Assembly (NCBI GenBank): GCA_036351775.1
Contig: JAZBPX010000066.1
Coordinates: forward strand, 1-64,000
DNA from: Pacificimonas sp036351775
GTDB taxonomy: Bacteria; Pseudomonadota; Alphaproteobacteria; Sphingomonadales; Sphingomonadaceae
Direction of reading: 5' to 3'
Length of the DNA stretch: 64,000 nt
The notes below the pieces were generated by a model. That model saw only the letters and a list, made by a program, of their open reading frames with translations, ran no database searches and was not told where the DNA came from. The position numbers and the translations under genes are program-made. Numbering within the stretch: position 1 is the stretch's first letter; every line of letters begins with the position of its first letter. Shown here piece by piece: positions 7,416 through 15,918 of this stretch.

Positions 7416-8303
7416 ATGGTCCAATGGCGCGGACGCAGGCGGAGCAGCAATGTCGGCTTCAAGGCAGCAGGTCGGCGGCGCGGCGGCATTCCCCTTCCCA
7501 TCGGCGGCAAGGGCGGCCTCTCCATTGGCACCATTGTCATCATCGGCATCGCGGCGCTGATCTTCGGTGTGAACCCACTTGCACTGCTCGGCGGCGGTAG
7601 CGGCGGCGTTCCGGCAACCAGTCCCTCGACCAGCGCGCCGGCCGCCACCGCCAGAGGTGACCCTTGCGAGGCTGGCGAGATCAACGCCTTCATCTGCGTC
7701 ATGCTCGCGGACACCGAAACGGTCTGGGCAGAGGAATTTGCCGAGGAAAGCAGCAAATACCCCGAACCGACCCTGTGGTTCTACGATGGCTACACGCAAA
7801 CGTCGGGTTGCGGCGCGGCACAGTCCGCCGTGGGGCCCTTCTACTGCCCCGCCGACAACGGCATTTACATCGACACCAGCTTCTTCGCGCAGCTTGAACA
7901 AATGGGCGGACGCGGCGACTTCGCCATCGCCTATGTCGTCGCGCATGAAGTCGGGCACCACATCCAGACCGTGACCGGCCTCTCCGAACAGGTCCGCGCC
8001 GAACAGCGCCGCGTGTCGGAGGCTGACGCCAACGACCTGTCCGTCCGCATGGAACTTCAGGCCGACTGCTACGCGGGTGTCTTCGCTTACGAGAACCGCC
8101 AGTATCTCGATCCCGGCGACATTGACGAAGCCATGGCCGCTGCAAACGCCATCGGCGACGACACGCTTCAACGCAACGCCGGTCGCCGCCCGGTCCCCGA
8201 CAGCTTCACCCACGGCACGTCGCAGCAGCGCAAGGACTGGTTCATGCGCGGTGCCCGTTCCGGCGATCCCGGTGACTGCGACACCTTCTCCGGCCCCATC
8301 TGA
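7416..8303 (+). CDS. Neutral zinc metallopeptidase, YpfJ family
   Basis: 295 aa. A basic cytoplasmic N-terminus is followed by one transmembrane segment (~36-52, SIGTIVIIGIAALIFGV), a low-complexity linker, and the catalytic domain. The zinc motif HEVGHH (~175-180) is followed by a downstream acidic ligand candidate in ELQADCYAGVFA. The C-terminal GTSQQRKDWFMRG block is characteristic of the family. The protease is probably anchored in the inner membrane and faces the periplasm. Its physiological substrate is unknown in the family. The gene follows the monooxygenase by 43 nt on the same strand. Confidence 0.92.
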   Translation: MVQWRGRRRSSNVGFKAAGRRRGGIPLPIGGKGGLSIGTIVIIGIAALIFGVNPLALLGGGSGGVPATSPSTSAPAATARGDPCEAGEINAFICVMLADTETVWAEEFAEESSKYPEPTLWFYDGYTQTSGCGAAQSAVGPFYCPADNGIYIDTSFFAQLEQMGGRGDFAIAYVVAHEVGHHIQTVTGLSEQVRAEQRRVSEADANDLSVRMELQADCYAGVFAYENRQYLDPGDIDEAMAAANAIGDDTLQRNAGRRPVPDSFTHGTSQQRKDWFMRGARSGDPGDCDTFSGPI

Positions 8304-8365
8304 TCCTCCCCCGAGCGGCAAAGCCGCGATGGTCGGAGGGGGCCTGAAGTCACCCAGCCCCCCCT
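8304..8365. repeat. Palindromic repeat, CCTCCCCC-type, half element
   Basis: GATCCTCCCCCGAGCGGCAAAG begins a short palindromic region ending GGAGGGGGCCTGAAG. It resembles the larger element at 58076-58210 and fills the gap between two convergent genes, where it may act as a bidirectional terminator. The quoted stretch is approximate at its edges. Confidence 0.45.
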
Positions 8366-8710
8366 TCACCCGGCCCAGTACGAGAACACCTCCGCCTGCC
8401 GCGCCTCAATAAAGCGCCGCGCCTCCGGCCCCTCCCACGGTCCGCGATACGCGTACTCCGCCGCGCAGCCTGCCCACCAGCCCTGTCCCGGCAGCCTGTC
8501 CGACTGCCGTACCACCAGCACCGCCAGCCCCGGCTCACCCCGTGTCCGCGCTTCGCTGTCGATGTCGTCCAGCACCGTGCACAGCGCGCGCATCTTCGGA
8601 CGGGTAAAAGCATAGCCCTGGCTCGCCAGCGCCTCGGAATAGGTGACGCTCTCGCGGCACTTCGCAGCGGCGACCAGATAGGCATGCAGTTCGCCGGTAT
8701 CTAGGAACAT
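8366..8710 (-). CDS. Conserved hypothetical protein
   Basis: 114 aa, cytosolic by composition. The start at 8710 (MFLDTGELHAYL...) has AGAGAG upstream; the in-frame start at 8770 would overlap the promoter side of the next gene. The block GEPGLAVLVVRQSDRLPGQGWW and the C-terminal ARRFIEARQAEVFSYWAG resemble a short family widespread in sphingomonads, sometimes mislabelled as a ribose-phosphate pyrophosphokinase. I see no PRPP motif, so that label should not be used. Function unknown. Confidence 0.72.
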   Translation of the reverse strand: MFLDTGELHAYLVAAAKCRESVTYSEALASQGYAFTRPKMRALCTVLDDIDSEARTRGEPGLAVLVVRQSDRLPGQGWWAGCAAEYAYRGPWEGPEARRFIEARQAEVFSYWAG

Positions 8711-8788
8711 TCCAGCTCTCTCCGTGATTGAATGGAAAACGCCCATGGGTGACCTATATGGATAAGACACCCAGCTAACGGAGGCCTT

Positions 8789-9016
8789 ATGTTCAACCTC
8801 GTCTCGCTTATCATCGGTATCATCACGTTTATTTTCCTCGTGGTGGTCTTCATCGTCCCATTCGTAGGCGCGCTCGGTGCCTGGCTTGCGCTTCTTGCCG
8901 CCGTCATCGCGGCAGGCATCGGCCAGCTTTCGGCGAACAAGGCGGGCCGAAACTTCGGGATTTTCGTCATCCTGATCGCGGTGCTGCGCCTATCCATCGG
9001 CGGCGGTCTCGTTTAA
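8789..9016 (+). CDS. Small integral membrane protein
   Basis: 75 aa, with three hydrophobic segments: ~5-25, ~28-45 and ~57-70. A good RBS (ACGGAGG) sits 5 nt before the ATG. The short, Gly/Ala/Ile-rich helices resemble small DUF-type inner-membrane proteins. The next gene starts only 10 nt downstream, so the pair is probably one transcript. Confidence 0.75.
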   Translation: MFNLVSLIIGIITFIFLVVVFIVPFVGALGAWLALLAAVIAAGIGQLSANKAGRNFGIFVILIAVLRLSIGGGLV

Positions 9017-9026
9017 CCACGACCCT

Positions 9027-9476
9027 GTGAAACCGGCGTTCGCCTTCCTTCTGATCCCTGCGCTGGCCTCCTGTGCAGCCGAGCCTGATGAGGACGGCGA
9101 GCCCACCGCCGAAGCTGTCGAGGCTGCGTCTGAAGGCCCGCGTGCCGTTGTGGAGGCCTACTACCGCGCCGTCTCCGCCCGCGAATATGACACCGCCTGG
9201 CAGCTCTGGGGCGAAGATCCCGAGGCCGAGCCGGAGGAGTTCGCCGCGTTCACCGAAGGCTTCGAAACCACCGAAATCGCCCTCGCCGAAGTCGACGAAG
9301 CGGGCACCGAACGCAGCCGCAACAGTTGGATTTACGTCGAGGTCCCGGTCCGCGTCGAAGATCTGAAAAGCGACGGGTCTGGCAACAGCTACAAAGGCAC
9401 CTACACCCTTCGCCGCCCCGCTTATGACGAGGAGGCTTGGGAACTGCATGAGGGTAATCTCGAAATCACGGGCTGA
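9027..9476 (+). CDS. Hypothetical lipoprotein (NTF2-like domain possible)
   Basis: 149 aa from a GTG start. MKPAFAFLLIPALASC is a lipoprotein signal with lipobox LASC (Cys 16). After an acidic linker, VVEAYYRAVSAREYDTAWQLW resembles the first helices of SnoaL/NTF2-like domains that bind small ligands or act as scaffolds. The C-terminus (KGTYTLRRPAYDEEAWELHEGNLEITG) looks like the beta-strands of that fold. The family assignment is tentative. Confidence 0.72.
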   Translation: MKPAFAFLLIPALASCAAEPDEDGEPTAEAVEAASEGPRAVVEAYYRAVSAREYDTAWQLWGEDPEAEPEEFAAFTEGFETTEIALAEVDEAGTERSRNSWIYVEVPVRVEDLKSDGSGNSYKGTYTLRRPAYDEEAWELHEGNLEITG

Positions 9477-9516
9477 CCGCCATCTTCTTTACGACCCCAT
9501 CCGAAAGGCTCCTCGC

Positions 9517-10980
9517 ATGACCGCGCCCGACCTCGCCCGCCCCGATCTCTTCCGCGAAGACTGCTACCTTGCCGGTGAATGGGTTGGCAGCGATGACCGC
9601 ATGGCTGTTACGAACCCTGCGACGGGGGAAACCATCGCCAACGTCCCCCGCTTCGGTGCCGAGGAAACCCGCAAGGCCATCGCCGCCGCCGAAACCGCGA
9701 TGAAGGACTGGTCCGCCAGAACCGCCAAGGACCGCGCCGACGTCCTTCGCAAATGGGCGGACCTGATGAAGGAACACCGCGACGACCTCGCCGTCATCAT
9801 GACCGCCGAGCAGGGGAAGCCTCTCTCCGAATCGTGCGGCGAAATTGACTATTCGGCCGGCTTCCTCGAATGGTTCGGAGAGGAGGGGAAGCGCATCTAT
9901 GGCGACATCATCCCTGCCCATGCGCCCGACAAGCGCATTCTCGTCATGAAGCAGCCTATCGGAGTCTGCGCTGCCATTACGCCTTGGAACTTTCCGTCCG
10001 CCATGATCGGACGAAAGGTCGGGCCCGCCCTCGCGGCGGGCTGCGGCATGGTCATTAAGCCCGCCACGGCGACTCCGCTCTCCGCCTTCGCCATGTGCGT
10101 GCTGGCCGAAGAGGCGGGCGTACCAAAGGGACTGCTCTCCTGCCTCACCGGCAGCGCGTCAGACATCGCGGGCGAGATGACCTCCAACTTCGCCGTCCGC
10201 AAACTGACCTTCACCGGCTCCACCGAAATCGGTTCCAAACTCATGGCCGCCTGCGCCGAAAACATCACGAAACTCAGTCTCGAACTGGGTGGCAACGCGC
10301 CGTTCCTCGTGTTCGACGACGCCGATCTCGACGACGCTGTCGAGGGCGCGATCACCTGCAAGTTCCGCAACGCCGGCCAGACCTGCGTCTGCGCCAACCG
10401 CATCTATGTTCAGGACGGCGTCTACGATGAGTTCTTGGAAAAGTTCGAGGCTGCCGTCCGCGACCTGAAGGTCGGAAACGGCATGGAGGACGGGACCGAC
10501 ATCGGCCCCCTGATCGACCGTGACGCGGTCGAAAAAGTACGCGAGCATAGGGAGGACGCAGTTTCCAAGGGCGCCCGCGTCGTGGTGGACGGCGGCAAGA
10601 GCGAGGCAGGCGATCTGTTCTATGCCCCCACCCTGCTCGCCGACGTGCCCACCAGCGCGAAGACCAGCCATGAAGAAACCTTCGGCCCCCTCGCCCCCGT
10701 CTACCGTTTCCGCACTGTCGAGGAGGGCATTCGACTCGCGAACGACACGGTCTTCGGCCTTGCTGCCTATTTCTACGCCCGCGACTATGCCCGCGTCATG
10801 CACGTCGCGGAGGCACTGGAATATGGCATCGTCGGCCACAACACTGGCCTTATCTCGACAGAGGTCGCGCCGTTCGGCGGCGTCAAGCAGTCGGGGCTTG
10901 GCCGCGAGGGCTCCAAGTACGGCATCGAAGATTATCTAGAGATCAAATATCTCTGCATGAGCGGCGTGAAGGCCATCTGA
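9517..10980 (+). CDS. gabD: Succinate-semialdehyde dehydrogenase (NADP-type aldehyde dehydrogenase)
   Basis: 487 aa, the usual size. The aldehyde dehydrogenase signatures are present: ITPWNFPSAMIGRKVGPALAAG for nucleotide binding, FTGSTEIGSKL, the catalytic-base block LELGGNAPFLVFDDADLDDAV, and the catalytic Cys in NAGQTCVCANRIYVQ. The C-terminal GIEDYLEIKYLC matches GabD. The start at 9517 is chosen over the in-frame 9424, which lies inside the preceding lipoprotein gene. It oxidises succinate semialdehyde to succinate, the last step of the GABA shunt. No GABA transaminase is in the window. Confidence 0.93.
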   Translation: MTAPDLARPDLFREDCYLAGEWVGSDDRMAVTNPATGETIANVPRFGAEETRKAIAAAETAMKDWSARTAKDRADVLRKWADLMKEHRDDLAVIMTAEQGKPLSESCGEIDYSAGFLEWFGEEGKRIYGDIIPAHAPDKRILVMKQPIGVCAAITPWNFPSAMIGRKVGPALAAGCGMVIKPATATPLSAFAMCVLAEEAGVPKGLLSCLTGSASDIAGEMTSNFAVRKLTFTGSTEIGSKLMAACAENITKLSLELGGNAPFLVFDDADLDDAVEGAITCKFRNAGQTCVCANRIYVQDGVYDEFLEKFEAAVRDLKVGNGMEDGTDIGPLIDRDAVEKVREHREDAVSKGARVVVDGGKSEAGDLFYAPTLLADVPTSAKTSHEETFGPLAPVYRFRTVEEGIRLANDTVFGLAAYFYARDYARVMHVAEALEYGIVGHNTGLISTEVAPFGGVKQSGLGREGSKYGIEDYLEIKYLCMSGVKAI

Positions 10981-11005
10981 TCAGGAAACAGAAAGACAGC
11001 GCGGC

Positions 11006-11731
11006 ATGATCGAGATCGCCGGTATCGCGGTCGCCCTCGCGCTTGGGCTCGTGCATGTCGCCGGAAGCTGGCTGACCTTTCTCGACCGGCTTCCGCGGAG
11101 CCGCTGGCTGTCCTTTGCCGGCGGGACGAGCGTTGCCTATGTGTTCGTGCACCTGCTTCCGGAACTCTCTCACTTCCAGCGGGAAGTGTCCGAGACCCTG
11201 GACCCGTCCGTCCTGCCGACGGTCGATTTGCACGTCTGGCTCATGGCGCTACTCGGTCTCGCTGCCTTCTACAGCGTGGAACAGGCGATCCGAGCCCGCC
11301 AAGCGAAAACAGAAGGGAAACCGGGTGCGGCAACATTCTGGCTGCATCTCGGCATCTTTGCGCTGTACAACACCAACATCGGATATCTGCTCGTCGAAAG
11401 CGAGGAGCGCGGCCTGTCCGAGCTTCTTCTGTACGGTCTTACCATGGCCCTGCATCTGCTAGTGGTCGATGCCGCTCTTCGCGCAGATCATGGCCATCTC
11501 TACCGCGTCCGGGGCCGCTGGCTGCTTGCCGTCGCGCCGCTCGCCGGAGCTCTCTTCGGTAGCGTCTACGCGGTCGGTGACCTCTTCATCGTCGCGCTCG
11601 TCGCCTTCCTCGGTGGCAGCGTCATTCTGAATGTTCTGAAGGAAGAGCTGCCAGAGGAACGTGAATCCAGCTGGCCCGCCTTCGCCGCCGGTATTGCAGG
11701 CTATACGGGGCTGCTGCTCGCGGCGGCGTAA
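11006..11731 (+). CDS. Polytopic membrane protein, ZIP-like
   Basis: 241 aa with about seven hydrophobic segments. VFVHLLPEL (~47-55) contains an HxxPE motif, as found in a transmembrane helix of ZIP-family metal transporters, but the second ZIP signature (HEIPHE) is not visible. A His-rich cytoplasmic loop, another ZIP trait, is also missing. It may be a diverged ZIP relative or an unrelated 7-TM protein. It follows gabD by 25 nt, so may be co-transcribed with it. Confidence 0.7.
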   Translation: MIEIAGIAVALALGLVHVAGSWLTFLDRLPRSRWLSFAGGTSVAYVFVHLLPELSHFQREVSETLDPSVLPTVDLHVWLMALLGLAAFYSVEQAIRARQAKTEGKPGAATFWLHLGIFALYNTNIGYLLVESEERGLSELLLYGLTMALHLLVVDAALRADHGHLYRVRGRWLLAVAPLAGALFGSVYAVGDLFIVALVAFLGGSVILNVLKEELPEERESSWPAFAAGIAGYTGLLLAAA

Positions 11732-11754
11732 ACGCCGGAGCATCCCTAAAATTA

Positions 11755-11850
11755 GTCATTCCTGCAAAGGCAGGAATCCAGGCTGTGACAATGGCAGCGA
11801 GCTCGACCGTTCAAGCATGGATCCCCGCCTGCGCAGGGACAGCCAACCGG
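11755..11850. repeat. Palindromic repeat type A (TCATTCCTGC...)
   Basis: The left arm GTCATTCCTGCAAAGGCAGG is an imperfect palindrome; the right arm, ATCCCCGCCTGCGCAGGGAC, is diverged. About 50 bp of unrelated sequence separate them. Better-preserved copies occur at 58230-58328 and 59367-59469. This is a two-hairpin, REP/BIME-like architecture. Confidence 0.75.
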
Positions 11851-11889
11851 TTCGACGGACGTAAAAAACGCAGCCCTGACCGTGCAAAC

Positions 11890-11972
11890 CGTCATCCTGA
11901 ACTCGTTTCAGGACCCAGTGACCGATGCGTCGCTGACGAATGGATCCTGAAACAAGTTCAGGAAGACGAAAC
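11890..11972. repeat. Palindromic repeat type B (GTCATCCTGAAC...)
   Basis: The left arm is GTCATCCTGAACTCGTTTCA and the right arm is its near reverse complement, TGAAACAAGTTCAGGAAGAC, so the element is a paired hairpin. Related copies are at 29687-29818, 54237-54336 (inside nuoM) and 61060-61160. With the type A copy it fills the 291-bp gap between the ZIP-like gene and the LuxR gene. Confidence 0.8.
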
Positions 11973-12022
11973 TTGCGACGAGAGCACCCGTACGCACTGC
12001 TGCTCTCGCCCGTTCACCGCTG

Positions 12023-12799
12023 CTAGGCCGCCAGTCCCAGATACCCCAGCTGTCCCGCCTTGAAGATCGTCTGGCTGCGGTTGACCGCGTCCAGCTTTTC
12101 ACCGGCATTCTGGATGTGAAAGCGCACCGTCGCGTGACTGCGCGACAGGATCATGCTGATTTCCTTGTCGGTCTTCCCAATCGCGGCCCAACGCAGGCAT
12201 TCGACCTCGCGCTTCGTCAGCTGACAGTCGGCGGGTAGCCACTGCCGCTTCCGCATGACCTTCGCATAGCCGGCGATGAAGCGATGTGCGTACACGCTCA
12301 GCTCATCGGAATGCGCCTCGAATTCGGCAGACAGGTCTCCGACTTCGCTGTCATAGGGTCCGGCAAAGACCGCGCCAATCTGCCCGAACGGCAAGTGGAT
12401 CGGCAGAACCATGGACGCCTTGCACCGCGCCCGCTTCTCGAAATTGTTCAGATCGATGCTGTCGAGATACGGATTGGGCTGTCCGGTCCGGAAGCCCTCG
12501 CTGTTCACCCAGAAGGGTTCGCTTTCATAGCGGCACGCCCGGTGCAGCGGAGAATGCAGCGCAATCCGGCTCTCTTCCCAGACCCGCTCTTCCTCCTCGG
12601 GAATCCCGAAGACGTTCAGCGCCAGGATTTCGCCATCCGCATCCACCATCGGCGCTTTCGACGCGATGTTTGCGGTTGGCACCACCGCCCATTGTTTCAG
12701 CCGGTCGTTGAAGACACTTTTCAGCGCCTCTGCAGCGGCCCGGATGTCGTCAGCGGAACGAACCGACACATCCTGGATGATCGCCTTTTCTGCGAGCAC
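12023..12799 (-). CDS. LuxR-family transcriptional regulator
   Basis: 258 aa from a GTG start with a strong RBS (GGGAGG, 6-nt spacer). Residues ~20-175 resemble the autoinducer-binding domain, including the block SPLHRACRYESEPFWV. Residues ~190-255 are a LuxR-type HTH (LTKREVECLRWAAIGKTDKEIS...). In the acyl-homoserine-lactone receptors this block normally reads DP...; here the conserved Asp is Ser, and the Tyr upstream is not obvious. No luxI-type synthase is in the window. It may therefore be a solo regulator for another ligand. Confidence 0.87.
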   Translation of the reverse strand: MLAEKAIIQDVSVRSADDIRAAAEALKSVFNDRLKQWAVVPTANIASKAPMVDADGEILALNVFGIPEEEERVWEESRIALHSPLHRACRYESEPFWVNSEGFRTGQPNPYLDSIDLNNFEKRARCKASMVLPIHLPFGQIGAVFAGPYDSEVGDLSAEFEAHSDELSVYAHRFIAGYAKVMRKRQWLPADCQLTKREVECLRWAAIGKTDKEISMILSRSHATVRFHIQNAGEKLDAVNRSQTIFKAGQLGYLGLAA

Positions 12800-12979
12800 G
12801 CCTTACCTCCCAAGTTATTTCAAAAATGCCGATTCTCGGCTCATTGTTTTGTGAGGCATTAGGCATGAGCAACGCTCAAAAGCAAGAAAGCATAGCTGCG
12901 CGGGCACAAGGCGGGGCTTGTCAGGGAATCCGCAGGGCTGCATTCGTACCCGGATCTGGATTGAGAGAGCCATTCCGCT

Positions 12980-13624
12980 ATGACACGTTCGCGCTTAACC
13001 GTTTTTGCCGCCGCGATTTTGATGCTGTCCTCCTGTACAGGCATCAGTCCACCCCCCCCGGTTGAGACGGCGGACGCACCGCCCTCTCAAGCCGCCAAGG
13101 TTGCAGAAGCGTCCGGCGCAAACACCGCTGAGCGGGACGGCGACGGATTCGACGAAGAGCGCATCCTGCGAGAGGCTGAAAGTACGCTCGGCGAAGGGGC
13201 TGAGGGCCTCGCAAAGATGATCGAGGACATCTTCCGGGAACGCGGACGGCCCAGCGCCTACATCGTCGGCAACGAGGGCTCAGGCGCGATTGCGGTCGGT
13301 CTCCGCTACGGCGCTGGGCGTCTATACCATGCCGTTGAGGGCAATCAGGAGGCGTACTGGACCGGACCTTCGGTCGGCTTCGACGTCGGCGGTGATGCCA
13401 ACAAGGTCTTCGCGCTCGTCTACAACCTCTACGATACGGAGGAGCTTTATCGGCGCTACCCCTCCGTTGAAGGGAAGGCCTATCTGATCGGGGGTGTTAC
13501 GGCGAACTATCTACAGCGCGGTGACGTCGTGATCGTCCCGATCCGCGTCGGCGCCGGTTGGCGCATCGGCGCGAATGTCGGCTATCTCAAATTTACGAAA
13601 GACCGGTCGATCCTACCTTTCTAG
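12980..13624 (+). CDS. DUF1134 (EipA-type) lipoprotein
   Basis: 214 aa. The N-terminus MTRSRLTVFAAAILMLSSC is a lipoprotein signal (lipobox LSSC). Residues ~55-214 match the DUF1134 pattern: a helical lead-in, then GNEGSGAIAVGLRYGAG and TGPSVGFDVGGDANKVFALVYN, a Gly-rich YSC84-like beta fold. Brucella EipA, of the same family, is a periplasmic protein needed for envelope integrity. The lipobox suggests membrane attachment here. It is divergent from the LuxR gene, with 180 bp between them. Confidence 0.88.
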   Translation: MTRSRLTVFAAAILMLSSCTGISPPPPVETADAPPSQAAKVAEASGANTAERDGDGFDEERILREAESTLGEGAEGLAKMIEDIFRERGRPSAYIVGNEGSGAIAVGLRYGAGRLYHAVEGNQEAYWTGPSVGFDVGGDANKVFALVYNLYDTEELYRRYPSVEGKAYLIGGVTANYLQRGDVVIVPIRVGAGWRIGANVGYLKFTKDRSILPF

Positions 13625-13646
13625 CTTATCCCGTGAGGGGTCGGAT

Positions 13647-13670
13647 CCGACGAAGCCGTCGGTTCCTTCC
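13647..13670. terminator. Candidate terminator between convergent genes
   Basis: CCGACG and CGTCGG form a 6-bp stem with an AAGC loop, followed by TTCCTTCC, between the DUF1134 gene and the convergent winged-helix regulator. The pyrimidine tract is weak. Confidence 0.4.
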
Positions 13671-14527
13671 TAGCTCGCCACGTCCAGGTAGCGTTCCATC
13701 AGTGCCGCCGTGCGCTCCGTCAGCGCAATGAAACTGCGCCGTCCGTCACCGGGATCGGGCTGCCGTTCCAGCAGTCCCGCATCGCCAAGGGCCTTGATCC
13801 AGCGCAGTGCGGTCGTCGTGGGCACGTTCGCGGCGATACACAGGGAGGATACCGACACCTTCGTCCCTTCATGCCGGGCGGCGGCCAGGTCGAGCAGGAT
13901 ATCCCACGCCGGATCGGCAAACAGGTCGGATGGGAAAAAGTCCGCGCGCAGGCGTCGTTGCCGGATCAGGTCGCGGATCAGCGCTGCGCTTTCCGAACTG
14001 GATCGCTCCCGCGGCGGTTCGGCACCATTGCTGCCGCGGGCCATCATGTAGTCAAGCGCGCTGGCAATCTTCTCGACCTGGTCTTTCAGGTCGCCGAGTT
14101 CCTCGGTGCCGAACGGCGCCCGCTCTTCAAAGGCAAGATCGCGGCTCTGAGGTAGACTGAGCGAATTCACGAAATCCTCCCGATCTGTCGGCCAATATAG
14201 AAACCGAGCGCCCTTGATATCGAGAAGCACCGTTCCAGAATCGATACAATCTTCATCCAGAATGAAGACAAGGCGCGACCCATCCTGGTGACCGACTGCG
14301 CTGAGCCGCGTCGTTAGCGCTTCGATCCCGATGTATCCGACATCCAGTGCGAGTACATCCGCATCGGCTGCGGATGGCAGATCGCGTCGGCCGGATAGCC
14401 AATTATCGAAGGCTCGAACCGAGACGTCAGCCATGCTCGCCCAGTTCCGGGCCGTGGCCGCGCGGTCCGGCGTCATGATCAGGCCGAGTTGCGTATGATT
14501 GGCGTAAACCATGCTGTTGTCGGTCAT
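13670..14527 (-). CDS. MarR-like winged-helix regulator with N-terminal extension
   Basis: 285 aa. The N-terminal ~145 residues include a response-regulator-like patch (GSRLVFILDEDCIDSGTVLLDI), with no confident family. The C-terminal ~90 residues are a winged helix: SVSSLCIAANVPTTTALRWIKALGDAGLLERQPDPGDGRRSFIALT, a layout typical of MarR/Lrp-like DNA binding. The start at 14527 follows GGAAAGGGGAAG; the longer in-frame start at 14554 would place that RBS inside the coding region. Target genes are unknown. Confidence 0.8.
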   Translation of the reverse strand: MTDNSMVYANHTQLGLIMTPDRAATARNWASMADVSVRAFDNWLSGRRDLPSAADADVLALDVGYIGIEALTTRLSAVGHQDGSRLVFILDEDCIDSGTVLLDIKGARFLYWPTDREDFVNSLSLPQSRDLAFEERAPFGTEELGDLKDQVEKIASALDYMMARGSNGAEPPRERSSSESAALIRDLIRQRRLRADFFPSDLFADPAWDILLDLAAARHEGTKVSVSSLCIAANVPTTTALRWIKALGDAGLLERQPDPGDGRRSFIALTERTAALMERYLDVAS

Positions 14528-14686
14528 CAGCCAGTCTTCCCCTTTCCGAACCAACGTAGCGGGCAGCCTTCACCCCCCGCATAGATGGTCCCATTTCGGA
14601 TGAAATAGCGTACGAGGCAGGCACGGCAAGCCGTCCAAGGTTCATCTGGCAAGGGGCCGCGCGGACATGCAGACCGGAAAGGGCGC

Positions 14687-14761
14687 TGGCTGGGGTGGCA
14701 GGATTCGAACCTGCGCATGCCGGTACCAAAAACCGGTGCCTTACCGCTTGGCTACACCCCA
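14687..14761 (-). tRNA. tRNA-Gln (UUG)
   Basis: Folds as a standard cloverleaf on the minus strand. The acceptor stem TGGGGTG pairs with CACCCCA, the T-arm contains GGTTCGAATCC, and the anticodon loop TTTTGGT has TTG at positions 34-36. CCA is encoded in the gene. 75 nt in length. Confidence 0.97.
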
Positions 14762-14913
14762 ATCGCACCCTGGCCCAAGGGCCGGACGGCGCGGATTTAG
14801 CGCGCGCACCGCCCTTTTCCAACCCGCGGCAACACGACCTTCTCGCCAATCCGCTTGCGACAGCGCCCGGTCCTGCTATCCCCCGCGCCGTAGCGGACTT
14901 CGGCAGGACCAAT

Positions 14914-15918
14914 ATGGCGATTCTCGTAACCGGCGGCGCGGGCTTCATTGGCTTTCACCTCAGCCGTCGACTGATGGCGCGCGGCGACCGGGTGATCGGG
15001 CTCGACAATCTGAACGACTATTATTCGGTCCAGCTGAAGAAGGACCGCGTGGCCGCCCTGCAATCAGAGTTCGGCGGCAGGTACCCCTTCGTCCACGCCG
15101 ATTTTTCCGATGAGACCGCCCTCACCGATGGGCTGGCCCCGTACAAGATCGACCGCATCGTCCATCTCGGGGCGCAAGCCGGTGTCCGCTACTCCCTCAC
15201 TCATCCACGCGCGTACATCCACGCCAACGTCATGGGCCATCTCAACATCCTCGAATATGCCCGCCATTCAGAAAGCGTCGACAACGTCGTCTACGCCTCC
15301 TCCTCCTCGGTTTACGGCGGCAATACGAAGCTCCCCTTCTCCGTGGACGACCGGGTCGATCACCCCATTTCGCTCTATGCCGCCACGAAGAAGGCGGACG
15401 AACTGATGAGCGAGACCTACGCCCATCTCTACCGCCTGCCGCAAACCGGCCTCCGCTTCTTCACGGTATATGGTCCCTGGGGCCGTCCCGACATGGCTAT
15501 GTCGCTGTTCACAAAAGCCATTCTCGCCGGCGAGCCCATCGACGTGTTCGGGGAGGGCGACATGCGCCGCGACTTCACCTTCGTAGACGACATCGTCTCA
15601 GGCGTCGTTGCCTGCCTCGACAACCCGCCTCCCGATGATGGGGTGGAAAAGGCGGGCGGTTCAAAGGGCCCCCACCGCCTCTACAATATCGGCAATAACC
15701 AGTCCGAAGACCTCTCCCGCATGATTGCCCTCCTTGAGGACGCCGTCGGCAAACCCGCCGTCCGTAACCTCATGCCGATGCAGCCGGGTGACGTCCGCGC
15801 CACCTATGCCGACATCGACGCCATCCAGAACGATCTCGGCTACAAACCCACCACGCCCATCGACGTCGGCATTCCGCGCTTCGTCGAGTGGTACCGGGAC
15901 TATCACGGCCTCTCATGA
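14914..15918 (+). CDS. UDP-glucuronate 4-epimerase (NAD-dependent SDR)
   Basis: 334 aa. The Rossmann motif TGGAGFIGFHLSR is at residues 6-18. The catalytic SSSSVYGG and YAATKKADE (Tyr-x3-Lys) follow. The DNLNDYY block, GVRYSLTHPRAY and WGRPDMA are typical of UDP-glucuronate 4-epimerases, which make UDP-galacturonate for capsules, lipopolysaccharide or exopolysaccharide. The start at 14914 gives the standard N-terminus (MAILVTGGAGFIG); the ORF is open to 14695 but that part overlaps the tRNA. The next gene overlaps by ATGA. Confidence 0.9.
   Translation: MAILVTGGAGFIGFHLSRRLMARGDRVIGLDNLNDYYSVQLKKDRVAALQSEFGGRYPFVHADFSDETALTDGLAPYKIDRIVHLGAQAGVRYSLTHPRAYIHANVMGHLNILEYARHSESVDNVVYASSSSVYGGNTKLPFSVDDRVDHPISLYAATKKADELMSETYAHLYRLPQTGLRFFTVYGPWGRPDMAMSLFTKAILAGEPIDVFGEGDMRRDFTFVDDIVSGVVACLDNPPPDDGVEKAGGSKGPHRLYNIGNNQSEDLSRMIALLEDAVGKPAVRNLMPMQPGDVRATYADIDAIQNDLGYKPTTPIDVGIPRFVEWYRDYHGLS

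Noticed and set aside
11661..12063. Short ORFs between the ZIP-like and LuxR genes
   Set aside because: They are translations of the palindromic repeats (PELVSGPS...) and not independent genes.
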